Assembly (NCBI GenBank): GCA_030730545.1
Contig: JANQUX010000345.1
Coordinates: 6,457 to 12,534 of the forward strand
Direction: 5' to 3'
Length of the DNA: 6,078 bases
Source: Maribacter sp.
GTDB lineage: Bacteria > Bacteroidota > Bacteroidia > Flavobacteriales > Flavobacteriaceae
This document shows positions 1 through 6,078 of this stretch, piece after piece. Under the pieces are notes generated by a model, which saw nothing but the letters and a program-made list of their open reading frames with translations, did no database searches and was not told the DNA's origin. Position numbers and translations under genes: made by a program. How positions within the stretch are numbered: the stretch's first letter is position 1; each line of letters opens with the position of its first letter.

Positions 1-48
1 GGCTATGATAATGGCCGCTCCGAAAATGATTGAACTAACGTGTTTCAT
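1..48 (-). CDS. N-terminal fragment of an exported or membrane-anchored protein (partial)
   Basis: An ATG at 48-46 opens 16 codons that run to the left edge without a stop, reading MKHVSSIIFGAAIIIA. A short basic start followed by a hydrophobic run (IIFGAAIIIA) is what a signal peptide or N-terminal membrane anchor looks like. The gene has the same orientation as the lipoprotein gene upstream of it and starts 83 nt after that gene's stop, so it may be a separate unit or the tail of the same operon. From memory, flavobacterial SIMPL-domain (DUF541) proteins can begin with a similar hydrophobic stretch, but 16 residues cannot establish a family and no function is assigned. The start is plausible because an AT-rich spacer precedes it and the residues after it form a coherent signal-like segment. 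Chance remains possible for so short a frame. Confidence 0.5.
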   Translation of the reverse strand, partial: MKHVSSIIFGAAIIIA

Positions 49-79
49 GAAAAATATTAAATAGTATTAAGAACTCTTC

Positions 80-120
80 TTATGCTAAGCTAGTTATTAT
101 TTTTTGTGATAAAAGCATAA
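80..120. repeat. 7-bp inverted repeat in the intergenic gap
   Basis: TTATGCT at 80-86 is the exact reverse complement of AGCATAA at 114-120, with a 27-nt AT-rich loop. It lies in the 83-nt gap (49-131) between the lipoprotein stop and the start of the next minus-strand gene. The arms are short, the loop is long, and no T-run follows on the minus strand, so it is not a convincing intrinsic terminator. It could be a weak RNA hairpin, an operator or chance. Nothing else definite was seen in this gap. Confidence 0.25.
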
Positions 121-131
121 AATAGCAATCG

Positions 132-1019
132 CTAATTTTCAAGATAAATTATCTTTTCGGTAACACTAAATCCTGCAAAAACACCGATTGCACCATCATC
201 TAATATGCTATTAGGTGCAATTGCATATTCTATAAATGGGTTTCCATCTACATCATCATTTGTTCTAGTGGTTTTTATATTTTCGAATAGAGCCTTTTCT
301 ACATGTGCAACTTGTAAGGTCATCTTTATGTCAGAATAATATTCGCTATCAACAGAAATTTCGGTTTTACCATTTAATTCTGCTCCTTCATTTATATTAT
401 CTATTAAAAACTCATCATCACCAAAGTATATAGGATATTCATAGGAAAATGGTTCTTCATTTTCATACTCTAAAGTGGTATTAATAAATCCGCCTAAAAT
501 GTAATAATTGTCTTCATCTACAAAATCTTTAAAGTTTAGATTGATTACGGCAAGATCATTGCCGTATTCATCTTCATGAAACTCAATTATTTCATTTATA
601 GATTCTAATTGTTTGGGAATTTGGCAAGAAGCATTAAACTTATCTTCGGCTACAACTACTTTTAAATTATAAGTAGCACCGTGCGAAATAGTTAAATTTG
701 AGGCGCTAGTAATATAAGTATTTGTTTCGTTGTCATAATTCAAAACAATACTATTGCCTTCTGCATTTGATAAGGTGACTACGGCATCTTTAATTAAAAA
801 TTCTTCGGGAAATTGATAATCTTGGTTAATCTTTACCGGAGTGCCAATTGCGGGTAGAGCCTTAGTGACCGATATTTTTAAAATGGTATCGTGTGGAGAA
901 ATGTATCCAATTATTGAAACCTGCTCTTTTGTATCTAGAAGTTCATCAGCATCTACAACCTTTTGACATCCTATTAATGAAATATATAATACTAGTAGTG
1001 CGAGTAATACTTTTCTCAT
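132..1019 (-). CDS. DUF4249-like lipoprotein, partner of the TonB-dependent receptor
   Basis: This is a 295-residue exported lipoprotein. The N-terminus is a lipoprotein signal peptide: Arg2-Lys3, a hydrophobic core (VLLALLVLYISL) and the lipobox L-I-G-C with Cys18 as the lipidated residue. Gln, Lys and several acidic residues follow the cysteine (CQKVVDADE). In some Bacteroidota, charged residues just after the cysteine mark lipoproteins for the cell surface, so surface exposure is plausible but inferred. The rest looks beta-rich and acidic, and the C-terminal segment around residues 266-293 (PNSILDDGAIGVFAGFS and on) resembles the end of DUF4249 proteins. That family is found in Bacteroidota, often beside TonB-dependent receptors, and has no firmly known biochemical role. 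Length suits the family. The ATG at 1019-1017 lies 3 nt after the receptor stop (TAA GAT ATG), so the two are almost certainly co-transcribed and probably translationally coupled. It may cover or feed the receptor in the way SusD serves SusC, but it shows no SusD similarity that I recognise. Confidence 0.85.
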   Translation of the reverse strand: MRKVLLALLVLYISLIGCQKVVDADELLDTKEQVSIIGYISPHDTILKISVTKALPAIGTPVKINQDYQFPEEFLIKDAVVTLSNAEGNSIVLNYDNETNTYITSASNLTISHGATYNLKVVVAEDKFNASCQIPKQLESINEIIEFHEDEYGNDLAVINLNFKDFVDEDNYYILGGFINTTLEYENEEPFSYEYPIYFGDDEFLIDNINEGAELNGKTEISVDSEYYSDIKMTLQVAHVEKALFENIKTTRTNDDVDGNPFIEYAIAPNSILDDGAIGVFAGFSVTEKIIYLEN

Positions 1020-1022
1020 ATC

Positions 1023-3455
1023 TTAAAATTTGAATATATAATTTACTGAAGGAATTAGAATAAGTACAGAGGTTCTTGTAAGTTCTTTTTCCTCTGTTCC
1101 ATTAGGGTCATTGTAATTAGGATATTTGGTGTCTACTGTATAAATAAACGGGTTTTGTCTGGCATAGGCATTATATAATGAAATAGCCCATGTGCGTTCG
1201 CGTCCTTTCTTTTTCTTTTTATGAAATTGCCATGCTAAGTCTAGCCTATGGCTTGTCTCTCCTCTAAAATTATTTCGTTGCGTTGTAATATCTTGTAAGC
1301 CTCTATTGAAAAAGTTAGAACCGGCAATAGGGAAATTACCTCCTATTCTCTGTAAATTGGGTAAGGTATAATTGTTTCCTGTAGATAATACCCAAGTGGC
1401 TGAAAAGGTAAATCTATCGCTAGGTTTGTAAATACCGACCGCAGAAATATCATGTCTTCTATCGTATCGATCGTAAAACTTATTACCATTGTTCAACTCT
1501 TCAAATTGTCTTTCTGACCATGAAAGTGTGTAGCCCAACCAACCTGTTAGCTTGCCGGTCTGTTTTCTTAAGAGTATTTCTGCACCATATGCCCATCCTT
1601 CGCCCGCGGTAATATTCTCTTCCCAATCTAAGTCTGCGCCAGATTCTAGATTATCTAATGCTAGAAATGATGCGCCCTCTTTATAGGCAATAATATCATT
1701 CATATTTTTATAATACCCTTCAAGGGTTAATGAGTAATCTTTATCAAAAAAATCTTTAGCGATACCTACTGCAAATTGCTGAGAGCTTTGCGGTTTTACA
1801 TTGTCGGTAGAAGAGACCCATAAATCTGTTGGCAGACCTATACCAGAACTTGACAAAAGATGAATGTATTGGTTCATTTTAGCATAAGATGCTTTAAGTG
1901 CCAAATCTGGTTTTACATTATATGAAAGGGCTAATCTTGTTTCTGGATTGATATAGTTGGTGTCATTGTAATTAAAATAACTTAACCTTAAACCAAGGGA
2001 AGACCTTAGTTTATCGGTTATTTTCCAATCATTTTCTATGTACATAGCACCTTCTAAAGAATTCAATTCTTCTGTTTTATCTATGTCTTCTGCGTATGTA
2101 TCTTTTAAAAGAATTCGTTGTGGTGTAAAACTATGGCTGGTAATCTCTGCTCCAAAACGCAATGTATTTTTACTATTTGGATAGTAGTCAAAGCTAGTCT
2201 TTAGAGTTAGGTCTTCTATGCCAGAGTTAGTTTTAAATAAATACTCGACCACATTTTCATCATAAGTGTCTGTATATTCATCAGATATATTAAAGTCGTA
2301 ATTGCTATATATCAATGACGTGTTTGCGAATAGTTTATCGTTAAACTGATGATTCCAACGTAATGTAGATGTAATATTGCCCCAGCCAAGCTTTACTTTT
2401 TCATCTGTATATTGGTCTTTAAACGAACTGTAGAATTTATCTCTTCCATAATAGTTGCTCCAATATAATTTGTCTTTTTCACTGAAAATGTGATGTATCT
2501 TAAAATTTAAATCAGCAAAATAGTAACCCCCTTTTCCGTTTTCTTCAGACAAAAAAGGTTGAGCTAAAATATCTGCGTAGGTACGTCTTCCGCTGAAAAT
2601 AAAAGATGTTTTACCTTTATTGATAGGACCTTCTAGTAGTAAAGAAGATGAGATTAGACCAATATTAACTTTACCAGAGAGCTTTTCTTTGTTTCCATCT
2701 TTCATATCTATTTTAATAACAGAAGATAATCTACCTCCAAACCGTGCAGGAAATCCTCCTTTAAATGCTTCTACAGATTTTATGGCGTCACCATTAAATA
2801 CAGAGAAGAATCCAAATAAGTGATTCGAATTGTATACAACTGCATCATCTAAAATAATGAGGTTCTGGTCTGGCGTACCACCACGCACAAAAAATCCTGA
2901 ACTGCCTTCTGACCCTGCCTGAATGCCAGGTAGTAACTGCAGTGTCTTTAAAACATCTTTTTCACCCAGTAATGCAGGTATATCAGCTACCGTAGAAGGG
3001 TTGATCTGTATTTTGCTCATTTGGGTGACCTTACTTTCTTTTACCTTACTTTCAGCACTAACAATAACTTCATCAAGTGATTGCGTGTCTGTTTCAAGTG
3101 TAATATTTAAAGATATGTCACCTTTAATGTCAACTTCTTTAATTATTGTAGTATAGCCAATTGTAGAAATATAAACGGTATGTTTACCTTTTGGCAGTGA
3201 TAGCGAAAAAAAACCATAATCATTTGTAGTTGTTCCTCTCTTTAGTTCAGGAACATATATAGAAGCGCCTAAAAGGTTCTCTCCACTACCACTTTCGGTA
3301 ATGTAACCGCTTATAGTAAAGTTATTTTTAGGTTCTTGATAATTGTTGATGTTTACATTTGAGCTATTGTCGGTAGAACTTGTGTAGTTAACTTTTCCAT
3401 AAGACTTGCAAATAAGTCCGAGGAAAAATAAGCTGTGGTAAATCTTATTTTTCAA
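1023..3455 (-). CDS. TonB-dependent outer-membrane receptor with N-terminal carboxypeptidase-regulatory-like domain
   Basis: This 810-residue protein should be a gated outer-membrane beta-barrel importing a substrate with energy from TonB-ExbBD. The order is: a short signal peptide (KNK, then hydrophobic SLFFLGLIC, to about residue 20); a low-complexity Asn/Ser linker; a carboxypeptidase-regulatory-like beta-sandwich at about 46-121 (GYITESGSGENLLGASIYV, GTTTNDYGFFSLSLPKG, ISTIGY); a TonB-box-like SLDEVIVSAE at 126-135; a plug at about 145-255, with the conserved FFVRGGTPDQNLIILDD (188-204) and GGFPARFGGRLSSVIKIDM (233-251); then the barrel, ending in Phe810 as in outer-membrane proteins. There is no STN signalling domain and no anti-sigma gene nearby, so sigma/anti-sigma control through the receptor is not expected. 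At about 810 residues it is shorter than typical SusC proteins (about 1000), and no SusD follows. The start is TTG: the in-frame stop is at 3485-3483, no ATG lies between it and residue 146, and the signal peptide begins right at the TTG. The substrate cannot be read from the sequence. Confidence 0.93.
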   Translation of the reverse strand: MKNKIYHSLFFLGLICKSYGKVNYTSSTDNSSNVNINNYQEPKNNFTISGYITESGSGENLLGASIYVPELKRGTTTNDYGFFSLSLPKGKHTVYISTIGYTTIIKEVDIKGDISLNITLETDTQSLDEVIVSAESKVKESKVTQMSKIQINPSTVADIPALLGEKDVLKTLQLLPGIQAGSEGSSGFFVRGGTPDQNLIILDDAVVYNSNHLFGFFSVFNGDAIKSVEAFKGGFPARFGGRLSSVIKIDMKDGNKEKLSGKVNIGLISSSLLLEGPINKGKTSFIFSGRRTYADILAQPFLSEENGKGGYYFADLNFKIHHIFSEKDKLYWSNYYGRDKFYSSFKDQYTDEKVKLGWGNITSTLRWNHQFNDKLFANTSLIYSNYDFNISDEYTDTYDENVVEYLFKTNSGIEDLTLKTSFDYYPNSKNTLRFGAEITSHSFTPQRILLKDTYAEDIDKTEELNSLEGAMYIENDWKITDKLRSSLGLRLSYFNYNDTNYINPETRLALSYNVKPDLALKASYAKMNQYIHLLSSSGIGLPTDLWVSSTDNVKPQSSQQFAVGIAKDFFDKDYSLTLEGYYKNMNDIIAYKEGASFLALDNLESGADLDWEENITAGEGWAYGAEILLRKQTGKLTGWLGYTLSWSERQFEELNNGNKFYDRYDRRHDISAVGIYKPSDRFTFSATWVLSTGNNYTLPNLQRIGGNFPIAGSNFFNRGLQDITTQRNNFRGETSHRLDLAWQFHKKKKKGRERTWAISLYNAYARQNPFIYTVDTKYPNYNDPNGTEEKELTRTSVLILIPSVNYIFKF

Positions 3456-3498
3456 AAGGTTAGTGTTTGGTGTTAATGTTGCCTACAAGTAAGCGGAA

Positions 3499-3524
3499 TT
3501 TTCTTACACTATTTGTTAAGAAAA
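3499..3524. repeat. 8-bp dyad upstream of the receptor gene, possible operator or leader hairpin
   Basis: TTTTCTTA at 3499-3506 is exactly complementary to TAAGAAAA at 3517-3524, with a 10-nt loop that contains most of the 11-bp motif repeated further upstream. It ends 44 nt before the receptor's TTG start. On the minus strand it overlaps a weak promoter -7-like box, TATTTTTC (3527-3520), which differs from TAnnTTTG only in its last base. A dyad over a promoter could be a repressor or activator site. If transcription starts further upstream it would form a hairpin in the leader. The arms are AT-rich, so chance is not excluded. Confidence 0.35.
3509..3519. repeat. Copy 1 of an 11-bp direct repeat in the divergent intergenic region
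   Basis: CTATTTGTTAA here recurs exactly at 3582-3592, and both copies are followed by an A-rich run. This copy sits inside the dyad at 3499-3524 and is the one nearer the receptor gene. The two copies are 73 bp apart, close to seven helical turns, so they would face the same side of the DNA. This suggests, without proving, a pair of binding sites for one regulator. Confidence 0.35.
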
Positions 3525-3581
3525 ATACAATTCATTTTATTTTATGATTTTATGGCTTGTATTGTAATTTCAATTTTAAAC

Positions 3582-3592
3582 CTATTTGTTAA
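3582..3592. repeat. Copy 2 of an 11-bp direct repeat in the divergent intergenic region
   Basis: This is an exact second copy of CTATTTGTTAA, nearer to guaA. It is also flanked by short complementary arms, TTTTAA at 3574-3579 and TTAAAA at 3589-3594, so both copies lie in a similar dyad context. It ends 54 nt before the guaA start codon, upstream of the guaA promoter box. The rest of the 191-nt region (3456-3646) is AT-rich spacer with no gene that I can support. Confidence 0.35.
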
Positions 3593-3635
3593 AAAATATA
3601 ACCGAAATAAGATGGTTTCAACATTTGGTTTTTGC

Positions 3636-3643
3636 TATTTTTG
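3636..3643 (+). promoter_or_regulatory. Bacteroidota-type -7 promoter box of guaA
   Basis: TATTTTTG matches the Bacteroidota sigma-A -7 consensus TAnnTTTG at every fixed base. It ends only 3 nt (CCC) before the guaA ATG at 3647. Because this box normally sits just upstream of the transcription start, the message would begin at or within a few bases of the start codon, giving a leaderless or nearly leaderless mRNA. The -33 element is weak: no TTG lies at the usual 17-23 nt spacing, only TGG at 3613-3615. A TTTG at 3624-3627 is too close to serve. Confidence 0.6.
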
Positions 3644-3646
3644 CCC

Positions 3647-5179
3647 ATGCAAAATAAAGTCCTGATACTAGATTTCGGTTCACAATACACCCAACTGATT
3701 GGAAGACGTGTACGTGAGCTGAATATTTTCTCTGAAATTAAACCTTATAATAAACTACCAAAAGACCTTTCTGAGTATAAAGCGGTGATTCTTTCAGGAT
3801 CTCCTTTATCGGTTAGGGGCGAAGATGCCGTTCACCCGGATCTGTCAGAAATTCGTGGTAAAAAACCATTATTGGGTGTCTGTTATGGCGCACAGTATTT
3901 GGCACATTTTCATGGCGGTAGTGTCGAGAAATCGAATACCAGAGAATATGGTCGTGCCAATCTTAGCTTTATTAAAGAGAACGAACCATTTTTTGATAAA
4001 GTAAGTACAGGTAGCCAAGTTTGGATGAGCCATGCAGATACTATCAAGCACCTTCCAGAGAACACGACTTTATTAGCAAGTACGCACGACGTTGAAAATG
4101 CCGCTTTTAGGTTTGAAGGCGAAGAGACATATGCAATTCAGTTTCACCCAGAGGTATATCACTCGAAGGATGGAAAACAGGTTTTGGAGAACTTTTTGGT
4201 GAATATTGCCGGAATGGAACAAACTTGGACTCCCGATGCTTTTGTTGATAAAACAGTGGCGGAGTTGAAAGAAAAAATAGGCGATGAAAAGGTGATTTTA
4301 GGATTGTCTGGCGGAGTAGATTCTACCGTGGCAGCAGTTTTGTTACATAAAGCAATTGGCAAAAACCTTCATTGTATATTCGTAAATAACGGACTTTTAA
4401 GAAAGAACGAGTTTGGCGATGTATTGAAGCAATACGAGGGTATGGGCTTAAATGTAAAAGGCGTAGATGCTTCGGCACGTTTTTTGGATGATTTAGCTGG
4501 TGAGAGTGATCCAGAAACCAAAAGAAAAACAATTGGTCGTGTTTTTATAGAAGTTTTTGATGATGAATCGCATTTGGTTGAAAATGCAAAATGGTTGGCA
4601 CAGGGTACAATTTATCCTGATGTTATCGAATCTGTTTCGGCAACTGGCGGTCCGTCACAAACTATAAAAAGTCACCATAACGTAGGTGGTTTGCCAGATT
4701 TTATGAAATTGAAAGTGGTAGAACCATTGAAGATGTTGTTTAAAGATGAGGTAAGAAGAGTAGGTGCTAGTTTGGGTATCGACAAGGCATTGTTAGGTAG
4801 ACATCCTTTCCCAGGTCCTGGTTTAGCAATTCGTATTCTTGGTGATATCACTCCTGAGAAAGTAGCTATTTTGCAAGAAGTAGATGCTATTTTTATCGAG
4901 GGATTAAAAAAATGGGATCTATACGATAAAGTATGGCAAGCAGGTGCCATTTTATTACCTGTAAATAGTGTTGGTGTAATGGGCGATGAACGTACATATG
5001 AAAAATGTGTAGCGCTTAGAGCTGTAGAAAGTACAGATGGTATGACCGCCGATTGGGTGAATTTACCATATGAATTTTTACAAAAAACATCAAATGATAT
5101 TATTAATAAAGTCCCTGGCGTCAATCGTGTCGTATATGATATAAGTTCGAAGCCGCCGGCAACAATTGAATGGGAATAA
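3647..5179 (+). CDS. guaA: GMP synthase (glutamine-hydrolysing)
   Basis: GuaA is a cytoplasmic enzyme that converts XMP to GMP using ATP and glutamine, the last step of GMP synthesis. The 510 residues cover the whole family length. The class I glutamine amidotransferase domain (about 1-192) starts with [20 protein letters not shown] and has the nucleophile Cys79 in GVCYGAQ and the His167/Glu169 pair in FHPEV. The ATP pyrophosphatase domain (about 194-390) carries the P-loop SGGVDS at 221-226. The C-terminal dimerisation and XMP-binding part includes [16 protein letters not shown] (384-399) and ends in the typical ATIEWE. All key residues are present, so it should be active. The ATG at 3647 is preferred over in-frame TTG codons at 3632 and 3641, because those lie upstream of or inside the promoter box and [14 protein letters not shown] is the usual N-terminus. 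No SD sequence and no purine riboswitch is visible; there is no leader to hold one. The LysM gene follows after 1 nt. Confidence 0.98.
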   Translation: MQNKVLILDFGSQYTQLIGRRVRELNIFSEIKPYNKLPKDLSEYKAVILSGSPLSVRGEDAVHPDLSEIRGKKPLLGVCYGAQYLAHFHGGSVEKSNTREYGRANLSFIKENEPFFDKVSTGSQVWMSHADTIKHLPENTTLLASTHDVENAAFRFEGEETYAIQFHPEVYHSKDGKQVLENFLVNIAGMEQTWTPDAFVDKTVAELKEKIGDEKVILGLSGGVDSTVAAVLLHKAIGKNLHCIFVNNGLLRKNEFGDVLKQYEGMGLNVKGVDASARFLDDLAGESDPETKRKTIGRVFIEVFDDESHLVENAKWLAQGTIYPDVIESVSATGGPSQTIKSHHNVGGLPDFMKLKVVEPLKMLFKDEVRRVGASLGIDKALLGRHPFPGPGLAIRILGDITPEKVAILQEVDAIFIEGLKKWDLYDKVWQAGAILLPVNSVGVMGDERTYEKCVALRAVESTDGMTADWVNLPYEFLQKTSNDIINKVPGVNRVVYDISSKPPATIEWE

Positions 5180-5180
5180 T

Positions 5181-6078
5181 ATGAAATATATATTTAATCA
5201 AGTTTACATTATTTGGGCATTTTGCTTATTGGTCTCTTGCACCGCAATGGCTCAAAAATTCAATACCCATCAAGTAAAGTCAGGAGAAACCTTAGAAAGT
5301 ATTTCTAAGATGTACGGGGTTACACCTGCTAGCATACTCCAGTACAACAAAGAAATAAAGGAAGGTCAGAAATTAAGATCGAACACTATTTTGGTAGTAC
5401 CGGGTAAAAAGATAGTCGCAGAAACAAGTACACCAACTTCGAATACCGCAACTATTAAAGGTGTAAAGAATGAAGTTCAAGAATCTGTAACCGAACGAGA
5501 ACCTGTAGGTTATACAGAGCACCGTGTCAAGAAAAAAGAAACAATTTTCGGTATTACACAAATGTATAAAATTACTGAAGATGAGCTAAAAAAGTACAAT
5601 CCGGCATTGTATGCATCTCCACTTCAAAAGAAGATGGATTTGCGTATTCCTAAATATCGTGCTGCCATGGTTGAAGAGTTGAGCACAGACGAAGGTGATT
5701 TAGAAAAATATATTGTAGCGGCAAAAGAAACGCGCTGGAGTATAGCTCATAAATATGGTATTACCATTGATAAAATGTTAGAGCTGAACCCAGGTTTATC
5801 TGCAGCAAATAACTACTTGTCTGAAGGTTACGAGTTAATGATGCCTAGAATTGCCGGTAGTACGGTAAAAAATCAAGTAACTCAGTTGTACACCTCGTAT
5901 ACGGTACCTGCCAAAATGAATTTCTATCGTTTAGAAAAAGAATTTGGGGTAAAGTCAGATGAAATAGTTCGTTTAAATCCTGAGATTACAGAACGTGGTG
6001 GACTGAAAGAAGGTATGGTTATTCGTATTCCTGAGCAGAAAGTAGCCACAGGAGAAATAAATACGGACAACTATATTT
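5181..6078 (+). CDS. Exported protein with four LysM-like repeats (3' end missing)
   Basis: An open frame of 299 codons runs off the right edge. The ATG at 5181 follows the guaA stop (5177-5179) by a single base, with no SD sequence, so translation is probably coupled to guaA. The N-terminus is an export signal, with hydrophobic YIIWAFCLLVS and then C-TAMAQ. L-V-S-C20 fits a lipobox, while AMA-Q25 fits signal peptidase I, so it may be either a lipoprotein or a soluble periplasmic protein. Four LysM-like units follow at about 30-75 (HQVKSGETLESISKMYGV), 114-158 (HRVKKKETIFGITQMYKI), 177-223 (YIVAAKETRWSIAHKYGI) and 240-285 (YTVPAKMNFYRLEKEFGV). Each has the Val-x-x-x-Glu/Asn-Thr/Phe opening, a Tyr/Phe-Gly or similar turn, an Asn-containing middle and a closing 'I-P' or 'V-P' strand. 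The fourth is the most diverged. LysM binds N-acetylglucosamine in peptidoglycan, so a cell-wall role is likely. From memory, flavobacterial relatives can carry a type 1 periplasmic-binding-protein-like domain after the LysM region, which cannot be seen here. Confidence 0.92.
   Translation, partial: MKYIFNQVYIIWAFCLLVSCTAMAQKFNTHQVKSGETLESISKMYGVTPASILQYNKEIKEGQKLRSNTILVVPGKKIVAETSTPTSNTATIKGVKNEVQESVTEREPVGYTEHRVKKKETIFGITQMYKITEDELKKYNPALYASPLQKKMDLRIPKYRAAMVEELSTDEGDLEKYIVAAKETRWSIAHKYGITIDKMLELNPGLSAANNYLSEGYELMMPRIAGSTVKNQVTQLYTSYTVPAKMNFYRLEKEFGVKSDEIVRLNPEITERGGLKEGMVIRIPEQKVATGEINTDNYI

Noticed and set aside
123..134. Possible intrinsic terminator after the lipoprotein gene (TAGC-AATC-GCTA)
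   Set aside because: The stem is only 4 bp, contains the stop codon, and is followed on the minus strand by only a short T-rich stretch.
1206..1222. Poly-lysine stretch (FHKKKKKGRERTW) near the end of the receptor, considered as a possible frameshift-prone or slippage site
   Set aside because: The codons are mixed and the frame continues through normal barrel strands to a terminal Phe, so there is no sign of slippage; it is likely a charged periplasmic turn.
2620..3156. Plus-strand open frames opposite the receptor gene
   Set aside because: They are antisense to the conserved plug and carboxypeptidase-like domains, with compositions typical of shadow frames and no recognisable domain.
3509..3535. 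Small minus-strand reading frame upstream of the receptor (ATG at 3535-3533, 8 codons)
   Set aside because: It is too short to distinguish from chance, has no recognisable ribosome-binding context, and its end falls in the repeat motif.
3632..3646. Extension of GuaA by five residues from a TTG start at 3632
   Set aside because: The extension overlaps the likely promoter box, and the protein from ATG 3647 begins with the family's normal N-terminus.
3869..5124. Minus-strand open frames opposite guaA, the longest 150 codons
   Set aside because: They overlap fully conserved guaA coding sequence in another frame and show no domain or start context.

Overview
The window looks like an ordinary chromosomal segment from a member of the Bacteroidota, most likely a flavobacterium. 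The DNA is AT-rich. It carries a TonB-dependent receptor with an N-terminal carboxypeptidase-regulatory-like domain next to a DUF4249-type lipoprotein, a pairing typical of this phylum. It also has a Bacteroidota-type -7 promoter box (TAnnTTTG) directly in front of guaA, and no clear Shine-Dalgarno sequences at the gene starts.

Layout: the first 48 bases hold the first 16 codons of a minus-strand gene that runs off the left edge. After an 83-nt gap comes a tight minus-strand pair: a TonB-dependent outer-membrane receptor (1023-3455) followed 3 nt downstream by a DUF4249-like lipoprotein (132-1019). A 191-nt divergent intergenic region separates these from a plus-strand pair: guaA, encoding GMP synthase (3647-5179), and 1 nt after its stop codon an exported LysM-repeat protein that is cut by the right edge (5181-6078). 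No RNA gene, mobile element, CRISPR array or integration site was seen.

How the genes fit together: the receptor and lipoprotein probably form one outer-membrane uptake unit of unknown substrate, with the receptor as the TonB-energised channel and the lipoprotein as an accessory, possibly on the cell surface. GuaA performs the last step of GMP synthesis. The LysM protein is probably a cell-envelope protein co-transcribed with guaA, with no obvious biochemical link to it.

I see no undescribed multi-gene system here. The points most worth a second look are the apparently leaderless guaA transcript, the TTG start of the receptor, a repeated 11-bp motif inside two dyads between the divergent genes, and the coupling of guaA to a LysM envelope gene.
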